From Odontesthes bonariensis (taxonomy: Eukaryota > Chordata > Actinopteri > Atheriniformes > Atherinopsidae), in contig NC_134515.1 in NCBI RefSeq assembly GCF_027942865.1, positions 19,862,227-19,926,226 on the forward strand: a DNA stretch of 64,000 nucleotides, given 5' to 3'. Shown here one piece after another: positions 25,834 through 39,972 of the stretch (position 1 is its first letter; every line of letters starts with the position of its first letter). The notes below the pieces were generated by a model. That model worked only from the letters and a program-made list of their open reading frames with translations. It was not told where the DNA came from and searched no databases. The translations under genes were made by a program, and so were the position numbers.

Positions 25834-27061
25834 CTTTGATGAAGCCACGCGACACACGGCGATGCCCACAGCTGGGTTATGGCAACTTTTGAGACCCACA
25901 AATTGATTTTGTCCTCCGTAGTGGACACTATAGGGTGGTGATTAAATCTGAATTTACAAAAGGGAAAGTTGGGTTGCTTGTGTTGTCTGATTAAATATAA
26001 ACGATTTGAGAGATTTAGAATTTACAAGGAGTCTGAGGATGCGGCAGAGGAAATCAAAAAGATAGATCAGTCATAACAATATTAGAGCAGTTTGTGGGGC
26101 AGTTTGATGACCAAATAACATATTAGAGTGTGTTAGACCAGCATTTTGCAGACTCCCGTGCATACGACAGTGATATTCTTCTTTTTGTGGAGTGGAAATG
26201 CGCAGTGATATCGTCTGAAAAGCAGTCTTTTCCCTTTCCCTTCCTTTCCTTTCCTGTTTTTTTTTTTTTTTACTGAGAGCATGTTGTCATAGTTGAAGAT
26301 GACTCTTCATGGCATATCACATATTTGTTCAGTGTCCTAAGAAAACTGTACCCACAAATCAACTAATTAGTGAGATATAAAGCAGAGAGGCTCTGGGCTG
26401 ATTGAATCAGTTAAGTGCCCTCTGATATCTTGTAAAGTTCATATAAAGGAATTGTGAGAGGTATAACTATCCCACCAGAGTTTGGCTGAGAACGTTTATT
26501 GGAGTTATCTGTTAAAGTTGCTCATGTGAGGTGTACTAGAGAATATTATGTGAAATATACCCTCTTAAAGTAACCTTGTAGAATATCGTCTTCTTTTACT
26601 GAGCCAGTGGCTTCAACCTGCTGACCCCGTTACTGTAAATATGAGTAGAGTGCGGCAATGAGCATCAGTCTTTTCTTAAAACAAGCTTGTAAATTGGGAC
26701 ATCACAGCTTTATATGACATGAAATTCGACCATAATTTGCTCGAAAACAAGGAGTCTCATGCACCCTCTCCTTTAAGAAAAATAGTTTTCAAAAGAAATA
26801 GCATTTAAAAAACTTTTGCCAGCTTATAAAGATATTAAACGAGGCCGTGGACAGTTCCACGAGTGTAAAACGAGAGGCAGCCTGGGCTCCTTTTGGACAC
26901 AGCAATGCTCAAGAGCAGAAAAACAAGATTGTACATTTTTAATAAAAGGTTTATGGTATTTTTAAAAAGCATATAAACCTCTGTAATACAGAAGTTAATG
27001 TTTTGTTTTGTCTGAGATGGACCAAGTGGGTGGTACCATGTGTAGCACAAGTTAGTCTGAA

Positions 27062-27084
27062 CACGTGGTTTGAGGAGGACCAAT
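27062..27084 (+). promoter_or_regulatory. hoxc12a proximal E-box plus CCAAT box
   Basis: CACGTG at 27062-27067 is followed after 12 nt by CCAAT at 27080-27084, about 99 bp before the hoxc12a ATG. USF-type factors bind the first and NF-Y the second; a USF/NF-Y pairing is documented for the mammalian HOXB4 promoter. The same 12-nt spacing occurs at hoxc9a. Confidence 0.55.
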
Positions 27085-27160
27085 CAGGTGCAGCTCCAGG
27101 TTTAACTATGTTAAATGTCAGATTGCAATAAACTAGAAGCTGTTGGTCGGGCCCGCGGAA

Positions 27161-29130
27161 ATGGGCGAGCATAATCTCCTTAATCCAGGGTTTGTGGGAC
27201 CTTTGGTAAACATCCACACTGGAGACACATTTTACTTTCCGAATTTTAGAGCCTCAGGGGGACAACTGGCGGGGCTACCGTCTCTCTCCTACCCGAGAAG
27301 GGACAATGTTTGCTCCCTCCCGTGGAATCCTTCGGAGCCGTGCAATGGATACTCTCAATCCTACTTTAGCAGCCCCGTGTCTATTAACCCTTCCTTCAAT
27401 CGGTCGTGTGAAATTACCAGACCAGAGGAGGGTAAATGTTATTACAACAACGGGAACGGGAACAGGGAGACCTGTTCAGGTGGCAGCAGCCTCAAACGAG
27501 AGGACAGGGTGAGAGACACATCATCCCTTACATCTGACCACGGGATGCACAGTGGAATTGGCAGCAGTGCCGCCTTTTCCAAATATGAATACGGGACCGA
27601 ACAGCTAACGCAAGACCCGCCATCATGTCAGTCAATGGAGTCGGACTCCAGCTCGTCTCTGCTCAACGAGGGCAGCAAGCCTTCATCCAGCGACACACAG
27701 ACTCTTGTGTCACCGGGAAGCCATTCAAGCAACATAGCCGCAGGCGGAGGTGGGTGTTGTTTTTCTTTTCTTTTCTTCTCTTGATCACAAACACGGTAAA
27801 CGCACGCTGGTATTATTTAAAAGCAGACTGCAGGAAGCGTACATTGTCGATATTAATCCGTCATTAGAGGTCGTTATCTTGATGCACAACTTGCAGCTCA
27901 CTTAGCCTGCAGGGAACGTGCGTGGTGTGCAAACGCCGCTAGGGGTTGCCCTAAAATACTCCATCCACCATGTGGCTGTACAGTTACAGATAAGCTCAGC
28001 AAGCCATATTGCCCACAGCTTTTACTTAAACATTCATTTTTGTCATCACATTTCCATAGCATGAGCGAGGTTCAGTGATTCAGACACACAAGTGGCTGAT
28101 TTTGGTGTGCTGTGGCACTCTATGTACACACAAATTAGTGAAGTGATTTAAAGAGGTGAGTCGCTTTGGTTGACTGCATCGAATAGAGAGGTTTTTTTTC
28201 TTTTAATGACTCGTAAACAGAATGAATATCTGTCGCTGTGGACTCGAGTCATTTAATATGCTCTGAAACTCGCAAATAAGTAGGGGTATTTGCGAGCACG
28301 GCTTAATTATCACGTTAATGCTGCTTTAACTGCAACAATAAAACTTCCTCTGATACAAACCGCGGTATACTGGTGTTCTCCATAAAAAGGGGTGCAAAAT
28401 AAAGGGTAAACACCAATGGTCAAAAATGTCACCAAACTGGACCTATCACATTTGTTTAGCTGTGTGAATAGAGGTCAGATGTGTCCAGTCTGAGACCAAA
28501 ACCAGCTTAGTTTGGCTGTTTGTTGAGGAGCTGACAGCTTCCACTGGCGTCAGTTCTCTGACTCTAATATAAGGCAGAGATCAGGGAGCTTTTGCAAAAC
28601 ACAGCATTTCTCTTTAGCTGACTAAAGTAAAGTCCACAGCGGCATACATCTTTCTTAACGAGCTGCTTCATCACTATAATGTAATTTGACATCTAGATAC
28701 AAATTTCTGATAGCTGAAGTATGTTGTTTTAAATTAATGTGAAATTGACTTAGCCTAAGACATTTACCCCAACTTGCCATGCACAACTGATGCCTCTGTA
28801 GGTCCACCGTAACCTTGGAGGTGACCGTGATTTTGCTACTGGGTTGACTAATCCGCTGTGTGCCCCCTCCTCCTCATTTGCTCTCCTCCAGGTGCCCCGT
28901 GGTACCCGATGCACACTCGGACCAGAAAGAAGCGCAAACCTTATTCCAAACTTCAGCTGGCTGAGCTAGAAGGTGAATTCATGCTGAATGAGTTCATCAC
29001 CAGGCAGCGGCGGAGGGAGCTCTCCGATCGTCTGAATCTCAGCGACCAACAAGTCAAGATCTGGTTTCAAAACCGCAGGATGAAGAAGAAGAGACTCATG
29101 TTGAGGGAGCAAGCTTTGGCCTACTTTTAG
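27161..29130 (+). CDS. hoxc12a: homeobox protein Hox-C12a
   Basis: CDS join(27161..27749,28892..29130), 275 aa. Posterior Hox transcription factor of group 12. The ATG at 27161 gives [19 protein letters not shown], the C12 signature; the frame is open upstream but has no ATG there. Exon 1 includes [12 protein letters not shown], a Ser/Asn-rich middle and a Ser-rich stretch before the junction. The donor is GGCGGAG|GTGGGT after 27749; the acceptor is CTCCAG|GTGCCC; phase 1. Exon 2 opens with [20 protein letters not shown], and the homeodomain covers residues 207-266. Slightly shorter than mammalian HOXC12. Lies 8.1 kb after hoxc13a and 11.3 kb before hoxc11a, same strand. Confidence 0.97.
27750..28891 (+). 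other. hoxc12a: hoxc12a intron
   Basis: GT-AG, phase 1, 1.1 kb, with a C/T-rich tract before the acceptor. No microsatellite or gene seen. GCCGCTAGGGG near 27936-27945 resembles part of a CTCF motif but breaks after the G-run. Confidence 0.9.
28892..29130 (+). CDS. hoxc12a: hoxc12a exon 2 (homeobox)
   Basis: Encodes residues 197-275. Homeodomain [10 protein letters not shown]...[17 protein letters not shown]; the DQQVKIWF and KKKRL forms are typical of group 12. The C-terminus LREQALAYF ends at TAG 29128-29130. Confidence 0.97.
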
Positions 29131-31080
29131 AGATGCAGCAGAAGGTGAATCAATGGGTAATAAAAGCCAAGCCTTCGATGCTCCCATAGGTCTTCTTTTA
29201 GTGCATGCACTCAACTGTCCATCTTTTACATCACAGGCTAATATTACAACCATTTTCGGCTATTTTTCTCAATGGTGCGGGCTTCGAAAGCCCGAAACAA
29301 GCCACTATCTGGCATCCAAAGCTGCCCTATACATGTCAGTAAGGCTCGATGTTAGGCACAATCGCACTAAAAGCTGTGAGATTGTTATTTCTGTGTAGGA
29401 TTGGTTTTCCTGATCTGTCAAGAGATTCGTCTACGCCCTAAATGAAGGCCAAGCAAATTGTGCTTTCACGGGCAACGTCTTTCTGGGATGACAGAGAATG
29501 ACAACATCCTTTCTGTTCCATTTTTAGCCAGAGAAAATAAGGCGGAAGCGGAGCCACTCGGCAAAATCTCAAAATAGGCCTAAAAAAAAAAAGAAAAAGG
29601 AAACCCAATGAAGTCAGTGAGAAGTTTGACTGTAAGGCGTCCGCCTCACAAATTTTCACAAGTTATAAACCCTTTCCTCAATCCTTAGCCGGGTTGCTTT
29701 TACATCCAAAGCCATATTTTGTTGTCTCAGAGGAACAAGTCACTTCTGTATTTTTATTTTTTATTTTTTTCCACGTTTGTGTGCACGTTCACGGTCACGG
29801 GCAGGAGATCTGGAAGTCTGGGAGTCTGCATGGGGAGAGGAGCAGGAGGGGGGTGGACTAAAACCGCTATGTAACACTTATCGATAGGTCTGTCTTTATG
29901 ACATCGGGGGAAAAAACGCTCAGACTTTGTTCACGTGCAAAGGAGTTTTTAAGTCTTTTTTTTTTTTTACCGTAATTACCTTTCAACTTGTAACAACCAC
30001 TGAATCCTGCATGGGTTGCATTTTTTAATTTTTTTTTTTTTAAAATTGAGTGAGATCACCGTTTGAAAACGGTTTTGAGCTGCTATTAAAACTCCATCTC
30101 CAGACTGTGCCAGTGAAAAATAGTGTAGCCTAATCTACAATAAACTCCAAAGGATCTGTAATGGAACGAGTCAACAGTGTAACGATTTTAGGCCAACTCC
30201 GTTAACTTAGGGAACCGCCTAAGTTACAACCGGGGTGAGGGCGATGCGCTATAGTGTAAAGTGATTTTGAAACTTGGTGCTCATAATCAAAGAAAAATAA
30301 AGAAATATGTAAAAGTTGACAAAATTGGCCCGTGCGTGTGTGCTCCCTTTAATTTGGGGCAAACGCAGTGGATTATTTGCCATGTGTTATGAGTAAGCTA
30401 TAGCAGTGAAATGTTTGCAGCATGTTGTTGATGTGAAATAGCTATAAGTCATGTTCTGCGGGCCACGTTTTCAGTAGGAAACTTTTTTATACTTTTTTTT
30501 TTCTGAACAATTACAAAGCCAACAACCTAAAACATTTTGACACAAACGTCTACGAAGAATGTACTATTATTATTATTATTATTATTATCATTATTATTAT
30601 TATTATTGTTATTAGGGTGGAGGGACGGAGGGCCTTTTAGGCCTATTTAATGTACTTGCTCTTGCAATGTGCTCAGTGTTGTCCCCTTCCTTGTCCTCGT
30701 GTATAACTTTGTAAAATGAAATTACATATATTAGCATTTGCATCCTATTTGAGGATCCCTTATCGCTATGTAATAGTGCTTTATGTTATTTGATCGTCTT
30801 GTAATATCGCATTCCATATAGCCAATTTGTGATTGTAAGGGTTGGGAATGTAGGCCGATATACAGCCAGGAATGGATAAAAGAAATGTAAGAATTTTAAT
30901 TTTTTTTCACCATTCATTACTTTTAAAGAAACTCTGTTTCTGTGTAGTAGTTGTCTTTTATCGTTCTTTTATGTCGCCCACTCCCCATTGCATTCCTTTC
31001 TTTGCGCTTGTAAGGATTGCTACGTTGTCTTGTAAAAGTAATAATGATATGAATGTATATGCGTAAGGTCTTCAATAAAC
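29131..31080 (+). terminator. hoxc12a: hoxc12a 3' region with candidate poly(A) signals
   Basis: About 2 kb of A+T-rich DNA with an (ATT)n repeat at 30565-30613. AATAAA at 31074-31079 is followed by a GT-rich TTTATTGGTGTT, the best poly(A) signal by context. A further AATAAA lies at 31247-31252. Earlier AATAAA copies near 30140 and 30296 could end shorter forms. Confidence 0.5.
30565..30613 (+). repeat. (ATT)n microsatellite
   Basis: About 16 ATT units with single-base interruptions (ATC, GTT). Confidence 0.93.
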
Positions 31081-34000
31081 AGAATATTGAAACGTTTATT
31101 GGTGTTACCTCAGTCTGTTCTTAGCTTGCCTTTCTGAATGGTCTGCCCCAAAAGCCGGGTCCTCTGAGTTCTCACTGGTGGGATCATTTTATTAGACGTG
31201 ACCTGTAACACAGTTTTAAAGAAAATGCATGCGTTCTCCACAATGAAATAAAGATCTGAACCTTAATGGGACATTTAAACGTATTTGAGAGAGTGTTTTG
31301 TTGGCACGTAATTGTGTGTGCTGTGAAACATACGCAATAGGAGCCCACACAGGTTGGCGTCGTTTATTGTGGCCGTAACCGATGCAAAGGTAGGCTATAC
31401 GTAGCTGTGATGTAGGTTACCTTGCAAAATGGCGACCAGGTGCTCGTTCTAAACCACTTCTTCCGCTGAGTAGGCCAGCTTTTTTTACTCGAGGGGTGGC
31501 ACACGACAACAATTGCACGACAATTTAATTAGTTTCAAGTAAAAATCCCCCTTCATTTTTTTCAAAGCCTTGAAGCTCGACCTAATCAATGTCACTGGTA
31601 TGCTACAAGCCTATAACGTCGCTGCTAAACACGCAATAGCTCTGTAAAGGAGTAATAGGGTTACACCCCAGTGCTCTATATATGCAAGCCCTTTGGACTG
31701 CCTTTTTCTTGTGCTTCCTCTGGCATGCTTTGGGGATGTGAACGCATGCAAATCATATATAATACACTGTTTATGAATACAAGTCCTCACAAAAGTACAC
31801 AAACTACTAAGACGGGATATAGCCTACTGATCCTCTTCTAGTATTCACAAGGCTCTCCCTGCTGGCAGTCAAGTGGAAAGCTATGTAGGGCTGTGCGATG
31901 TTTTCCTATTAGCTAACTAGCGGAGCGTTCGTGCGTTTATCTAGAGTCGCGTGCATTCTGGGTTAAATGAAGTATGTTCTCTGGAAAACGTTGTCCTGTC
32001 TCCGTTTTGAACTCAGATGTTGCCTTGCCAATGAACTGTGAACCGGCAAGTGAATAACAACTCTGTCTGTCCACGATCACAACGTATATATAAATATAAG
32101 ATGACGTGAGCTTATGGTCCCTTTGTAATATGATTTCCTCATTGGCTTGGCCATCTATCTTTTAAGATATACGACCGTTTGTATTTTAGTTGAGAAAAGC
32201 TACATTGCAGCATAAGTCTGTCTCAAACTGTGATGCTGTTTCTGTATCTTACAGGAGCCACTGCTGATTTTTTTTTTTTTTTACCTCACAGAGACGCCCT
32301 TTCCGGTTCGTCTGCTTTCTTTTAGCCACAAAAATTACTCCTCTAATATATTTATAATCGCAATACACAATTCTTTGTATGTTATGGGATGTGTGGTATG
32401 AAAATAAGAGCTGTAACGTCCTGATTGAAATGAGGGAAAAGGCTGCCTGGATGCGCTAACACCCATTTGGGCACAATGCGTCAATTTACTGTGTCAAAAG
32501 TACAAAACAATTAATTACTGTCTAAGTGAATGTGTTAAAAGAAATCAGAGTATAATCGTTCCAAAGTGGGATATCCAATGGGTCTACTCAAAGGGAGATT
32601 AAAATGAATGACACAGGCTGCTTTTATGCTTCCGAAAGACAATGCTCTCCGCGTGCATTTGCGCATCTGATTAAAATGTGTATTTCAAGGTCACTCAAAT
32701 GAACGATTGTCTAAATTTTAAAGACGCGTGAAGACACATGAACAACTGAATTTGATTCATGCCACGATAAGAAAAATGCATGCGAAATAATTTTATGTGT
32801 TCACTTTTACGCACCGATGGCAACATTCATGTTCTCAATTTTAGGCTTCTGTTTCTCAGATGAATATACAGCATGACACAAAGACAACCAAATGTTGTTG
32901 TTTTTTACCAAAGTTATTTTGTAATATAATATCAACTTACATTGGAAAAAAAATTGTGAGAGATTGTTTTTTCATTAAATTTGATAATCGAGAGAACAAC
33001 AACTCCAATCTTTTCAGGTCATCAAACGGGCTGTTGACCATGAAAGGAGATAAACCGCCGTCTTATGTTTGTGTGTTGCCCTGTTAAATTGGTCGGAGGA
33101 GAATAACATGCAAAATGCACCATGAAGTTCATGGCTTTTCCTGCATTACCTTTTCTGTTATTTGTAAACAAATCTTCAAGTTCATCTAGGTTTCAAATGT
33201 CATAGGGATGCAGAGGACCGTCGTCAACGAGATGATACATTTTAAATAGCAACAACTGTAGTAAAATGTGTAGCTGAGCCTGTGTGCCTTTGAACTTGTG
33301 AACTGCGTGAAACAAAGTTGCGGCATGGAAAAAGATGGGGAGATCTAAAAAAAAAATAAAAACAAATTAACTATAAATCGTGATTGGAAACAAACTACCA
33401 CAACGTTCGGTGAACGGAGGAGAGAGTAAATTATAATTTAATTGCGCAGATTGGGGAAACATTTTGCATAATTTGCCAATCCAAATGCATTTGGAGAACT
33501 GCTAAATTGGTCTAAGCATCATAACACTTCAGCTTTAAGCACAGCGTGATGGTGTTTGCTGCTGTGATTAAATGATGCAACTACTGGTTTGTATTTGCAG
33601 CCTGGTAATGTGAATCCTGTCGAAATCGGAGGGATTATATGGACTGAAAAACTTGGCATTCTGGATTTTGATTGGAGCCAACAAATGGTTGAAAGTATTT
33701 CACTTTCAGAGAGCAACATAACAACTTAAAGTGAAAAGTATTTCACTCTCAACCTCACTTTTCGGTTGATTTTACTCGTGGCATTTATGTTATCATTTTT
33801 CTAAGTCTTCAGATATTTCCATTCTTTGCTCCGCTCTTCCTGGTATTTTTCAGGTCAAACAAACCACTAACCAGTGTACTACACGCCTTTATATCCCACC
33901 TTTTCTCCACCAAAGCTAACATAATCACAGCTTGCTATAGTTAATGTTAGTTTTCTTCTACTTCCTTTTCCTAGAATTCAGTCTATACAGAATAAAATTG

Positions 34001-34297
34001 GATGTTCAAAACAACAACAAAACACCTCAACAGATACCCGTCGCTTTTCATGACAAGCCTAAGATAGTTGTCTTTGAAAGTTTTTACAATGGTCTTTCAC
34101 TGCTCTTGGGCACTTTTGACTTTGAGACTGGCTAAATCTTTTTATGGCGTCCTGTCTCCGCGTCCCAAAGGTCAGTGAGCTTCACAGTGCCCTTCGCAGA
34201 GAACTTGTGTGGCATGTGGTCTACGTCCCCCGCCACCGCTCTGCCGTTTATGGTACAAAGCTGGCCAGAGAAATAGAAAGCAATGTTATTCCTAGTA

Positions 34298-34300
<3 letters not shown>

Positions 34301-34366
<66 letters not shown>
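34301..34366 (+). repeat. (TG)33 microsatellite
   Basis: Uninterrupted TG; open frames through it on either strand are repeat translations. Confidence 0.97.
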
Positions 34367-34369
<3 letters not shown>

Positions 34370-37300
34370 GGGGTATTTGTGTGTGAGTGGACGTGCGTGA
34401 GTGAGAATACGAGATGATTATGTGTGTTTCAAAGAAGAGCGTTAATGTGATAAAGAGAGGATAGATAGGGTGCTTAACGAGAAAGATCCATATCGTTTTA
34501 CTTCTTTCAGACCTGCCATTGATTTTGGCATGATTCGAAATTAGTTCTTCGTGGGCTTTATTTTCTTCTGAAACGTGCCAATTGATCAATCTATTTTTCA
34601 GGAGATTCGCGCATACAACGACTCCTAATAAGGTGTGTGAAGGTTTCGTCGCCGCCTCAAACAAAACAAAATCTTCCTGTGGTCAGCTGTTCCAAGTCGG
34701 AAGGCAGTGAAAATGTTAGAAAATGTGTTTGAGGTCGTGATATCAAAAGGGTTGTTATTCTTTGTTTAGTCCAGATTTGTAATCTTGCAGAAATTATTTA
34801 GCTTCCAAACCATTTGAGTAACAGCAACCGTGTAGTCATTGCAGACGGCGATTATCCACATTAATACTTTCACATTATTATTTAATCCCAGATTTTCTAT
34901 GGTTTCTTTAGTGTTTTAAATTACTGTGTTGAATTTGTCGCTGCCAACCAAACGTGCGTTTTTCTTGAACATTTTCAACATTTCATAGGGACTGTAGTTT
35001 CAAGTCCGATGCTTCTGGGTCCTTAACGCAACCATGAAGGTCAAGTATGCAGCAAGAGAGTCGCACAACCCGTGGTACCTGCTGGTACCTATTCCATACA
35101 TATTGGAAATATTCAACGTCACCTGTTCACATTTGGTCAGCATCGGTTCCGTGCGCAGTACTGTAGATTGTATCCTCCGCCCTCAGGCTATGTGGATATA
35201 TATATTTTCATGTGCACTTTTTGTATGTCTTCAACGGTATTTGTGCTAAAAAAAAAAAGGAAAAAAAGTGCTGCAGCTCAGACTGCAAGGCAAACATAGG
35301 CACTAAGTGCTTGAGCAAGAATTTCAGTGATATCTGAGGCTATAGCGGAAAGCTCGAAGCTTCTATTCTGGGCCCACATACTGAGCCACTCCTGTGCACA
35401 AGGCCATTGCAAACCAAAATAATGCATTTTGACCTCCGGCGAGAAAACAACCAACCAGTGTGCACGTTCTCTAAGTTAAACATCTTCCGATGATTCCGTT
35501 TTTTTACATGATTTTTCCTCTACACTTAAAAGAAGAATAACAATGTTAGGAAAAAAAAAATTCTCGAATACCATAACCAAAGGATATTTTAGAATTAACT
35601 TTGCTTATGTCAGTGTACAATCAAACAAAATGGCACGAAACTGTGTAAGTTGACAAATTAAAAAACAAACAAATGCGTAATGGTTTGCATTCCGTGCGTA
35701 ATTGTCTTCCGTGCGGTGCGCACGTTCTGAAACCTGTCAATAACAGTTTGTTCATTAAAGTTAGCGCCGAATCCTTTTGAATACGCAAGCCATGTTATTA
35801 ATTTTGATTTTAATACATGATTCAAATATTGACTCTGCAGTTAAAACGTGTGTAAAACAGACCTCGCCCAAAACTATATTTCCAAATGTATTGGCATGTG
35901 ACAGGCGTTAGCCTGAAGTCATTTTCTGTTTCTAATTCAAATTGCTCTTCGTGTGGAATCAATGTTAATGCTAACATCCCACTAGGCAAAATTTCAAACA
36001 CAAGCTTACTTTGAGCAAATTTAAAACCCGGTCACAGATTTATACATGTCCGTTTTTGCTCTTCCTCCCCTCAAAGGGTTTCCAGATTTTTCCAGGACGT
36101 CTAAATAACACGGAGGACCTCAATCTAGGAAGTCACAGGGCGATTTCCTGTGATGTGAAATCATTTAATACTTCTAATAAAAAAAGTTAACACATTGTTG
36201 TGAAAGCTTTATGTCCTAGTGGTTGAACGTGAAATACACTCTGGAGATTGCTCCAAATGTAACAGCAACACACGTCTTCATCTCGTAAGCTATTGTTGCC
36301 ACCACAAACGCTTTACGCTCGATGGGCTTACTGTGGTTTCAGTTTGAGAAAAAAAAAAGAAAAAGAAAGAAAAAAAGATCCCCTTTAGTGTTGCTTGAAA
36401 CTGTTTGCAGCTCATACAGCCAAGTTTAACTGCCCGACTTACATCCAATTAAACTTATCTAGGCCATGAGGGGACAGTAATATGATTACACAGGCTTCCT
36501 ACATTTAGCCCTGACTTCAGCTAACTGTGCTGCAGTGTCTTGGTGAACTGTGCCCATTGTGAGCGTGTCTCTGCGTTTGGGTGTGTGGTTAGGGTTGTAT
36601 AATTTGGCCCAGAATTTATCACCACGAAGCCTAAACATTGCAATATCGTGCATATCGTTTTTGAGAGTTCGCCTTTACTAGAGGGTGACACCTTGGTTAA
36701 CCATTGTAATTGTGGCGCTAGGTAGCGATACATAGCTTAGATTCCTTAGACCCAGTCGTAAAGTTAATGCCTCAACTGTGATATCCAAGCGAGGAATGGC
36801 AAAACAGTCAACAGATTATTGTGATTATTTATTGGGACTGCACTCACAATATTTTTCTTCGCTGTATGATATATTGGACGGGAAGTGCAAGTGATTTAGT
36901 CAAAGGCAATTTTACCTGTAAAATCGGCATATCAATGCTTATTTGGTGCAGCATAATCAAACTTTTCTACCTCCTACTGCTCGCATGATTTAAGCTACAA
37001 GTCGTCTATCCGCCAAAATAAAGACACGGTGAACCTTATTCTTTGACTGATGGTCTAAGCGCACCAAGGCGTGAATAGCAAGTGTTTAAACCCCCAGAAA
37101 GCGGATATTGCCTAGTGATGGGCTTCGACTGGTTATATTTTGCCACATTATGACATGCTGCGACTTTAAGGCAGCCATGGGTACTGTTTCTCAATGTTTA
37201 AACGTCTCAACCCATGTTTAGTATCATAGAATTGTTTATGTTTTTTTTTTCTTTTTTTCTCTGTCATTTTTTGTTGTCTTCACCAGCGGCCCTTACTTTT

Positions 37301-39918
37301 AAATATAAGTGCATTGGATATTCATACCCTCACATTACTTATTTATACCGCGTTAATGCCTATAATTGATATTGTAATCACGGGGAAATGAATTGACAAT
37401 ATTGTTTTGTACCGTTTTGCTTCGGTTTTTACTGCAACTATTCATTTCCCAGATAATATGATGCACACAGCAGTGCTGACATGGGGATGAATTTTGAATG
37501 CCATAATTCAGGACTTGTATCACAGCCAAGGCCATCTGAAATGGTTACTTTTTCTTTTAAGTTTTAACATTTTTACTTCAGACGCAATCTCTTTGATTGT
37601 TTAGTTTAGTTTAGTGTTTTCTTTAATGACACAGTGCACATTTCACACTGTAAAAATTGGCAATGACATTTTAATGTGAGAATTATTATTAGTAGTATTA
37701 TCATTGTGCAACCGGATAACTCTCAGCATGTGTTTTACATATGTCTACCACAGGCCAGTATGTTTACGCAAATATTTCCATTGCTGCAGTTGTTGATCAA
37801 GTCCTACCAAAAAATTAGATTAGCAGCTGTGCCTTTTGGGCTACGAAAAACTCGTAATATTGCTCTTTTTACTGCCTGTCAAGGTCTGTCTTATTTTGAT
37901 AAAACATTCCAAAGAAATATTTCCGCCTACAGACACGTGAAGACGCGTGTAGTTTTAACTGTCCTTCTGATATTGGTGGCCTCAGTGACCACATTTGTGG
38001 AAAGGACAGTCCGACACAACCAACCGAAAATGTGTCCGAGTGTTCGACGGGCAAAATTCGGCGCGTTGCTCCTTTCTTGACTTGCAGAATTTGTAGTTGT
38101 TGAAAACCAAATTCCTCTCATTCTCAGTGTTTATGGTTTTGCATGGAACAAAGGGATTTCGCATTACTACGGCCATTCGGAGTTTTATGGTGGACGTAGA
38201 GAGGATTTTAGTGGTCAAATTCAAGTGCTGTGTCTGGACAGCTGTCTGCTTTCTTTGTACTTGGATGCAGGATGCATCATGTGAGACAACCTTTTGTTTG
38301 CAGGGGTAGTAAACAAGCTAATGCCATTGCCACGTTTTCACAAATACGCCTGCAGTGGACACTCGTTACCACTGCCAATGTCTGATGATGTTGCTCTTGC
38401 CATTCCAGTTGCTCAGGAAGAATCAGGAGAGACACAAATTGCTTTCCATTATTTTCAAGCAACACAGATACCCTGAAAGGGACTGTAACACGACGACTGT
38501 TTTATTTTAATACAGGGTAAGAATTTGAGAATCTATTGCAACATCTAGGAAGCAGTCTATAATCACAAACAATGGGCCATCATATTAATTTCCCCTTGTA
38601 ATAGTATCAGTTAGTCTATAAAGATTCGAAGATGGCCCTCAACAGTACAATTAAAAGTTTACAATGAAATCACATACAGCCGCATCATTTCACCAAACCA
38701 TTCATTTTATGACAGGTTCTTCTTTATTTTTTTCCTAAATCCGAGTCACGTGTCTCTTCATGTCACCCACTGATAAATGTTGACATTCATTCATGGAAAA
38801 AAAAAGAAAAAAATAATGACTACAGGGGCTTCAAACATCAGCTGGGACTTATTTGATTTTAGAGGACAATGTCGGATGCATGCAGTTTCAACAGGCCGGG
38901 CAGAATGTCCCCACAGCCTGTTACAGAGAAGCCTAATTAATGCTCAGCTTTGAATCTTGCAGACTGACAGCGAACCCAAAAACATTTAATTATATCAACG
39001 AGAGGGTAGAAGGGCACACATTTACCAACATATCAGTCAGAATATTTTCAGAATATGAGGCTCACACATTGATTCATCCAGCAATTTGAGGAGTGTTGTT
39101 GTTTGAGGTATATGTTCATTTTTATTTTTGGAGTTTGTGTTCGTGTAACAAGGGCACATTTTCGCTCTGCGGGAGGTGTATGGTCCAAGGGGCTTTACTG
39201 GTTGTATTCCTGCAGGAACTCCAGGGACAGGCTCGTGAATTGCGCAGTTGTCCTCCATGGACTCTGTCAAGATCCAAAGTCAAAGGGAATAATGAGAGTG
39301 AGGCGATTATTTTGGCTTGCTCAGTCAACATGCACGCTTGTGCATTCTACATTGCCTAACCGTCACTTCAGCTTCACTTTACAACATAATTATAGTCCAC
39401 CAACGCCACCACCACCTCTGGTCCGAGGGAGTAATGTTTTACCATTTGGTAATACAGAGACAAATGTAAATGCAATAAAAGGCGAGTTGATTTGTTGCAT
39501 AATTTCAAATAGATCCGCATTGCTCATGTTTCTTTTATGATCACGCGCAGCAGAGTCCTGTAACACTATTGGCGAATAGAAAGGAGATCCTGAGAAGTGA
39601 TTCTTATTTCAAAACATCTCCTGCATATTCACAGAACTCAGAGTCAAAATGTCCAGCATGGAGAGTGTAAGCGTTTTGTTGAAGAGCACGAGCTCTATGA
39701 GCTGATAAACTTTTTGTAAATAGTGAAACAATGACTGAGCCCACAGGATTTCGTCTAATATCTTATCTGCGTTCATATCTTATCTGAAGTGCATTCTTGA
39801 CAATTGCTGACTTAGAAAATCCTATTTTCTAATGTAGTGTGCACCATCAATTATAACTTCTCATGACTTAACTGATATATACCCATAGTCGATTGGCATT
39901 ATCATGTCTGATTAACGT

Positions 39919-39972
39919 AATAATAATGACAATAATAATAATAACAATAATAATAATAATAATAATAATAAT
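39919..39972 (+). repeat. (AAT)n microsatellite
   Basis: Imperfect AAT repeat with GAC and AAC interruptions. Confidence 0.93.

Larger units (their letters stand above)
20031..27050. other. hoxc13a-hoxc12a intergenic spacer
   Basis: No coding potential recognised. Contents seen are (CA)n at 23779-23830 and 25484-25531, (TTAA)n at 25811-25833, T-runs near 23951, and several TGACCTTGA-type nuclear-receptor half-sites (for example near 21651 and 24556). Regulatory elements are likely but cannot be delimited. Confidence 0.6.

Noticed and set aside
27935-27951. CTCF-like GCCGCTAGGGGTTGCC in the hoxc12a intron
   Set aside because: The first half fits, but TT replaces GG/GC in the essential core.
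34248-34664. Minus-strand open frame of 138 codons, and similar frames at 10768-11016, 14671-14883 and 53349-53609
   Set aside because: They translate CA/TG microsatellites into Thr-His or Cys-Val repeats and have no conserved domain.
37676-39540. Open frames of 134 and 145 codons in the hoxc12a-hoxc11a spacer
   Set aside because: No recognisable family, no neighbouring exon signals, and surrounding DNA is noncoding in character.
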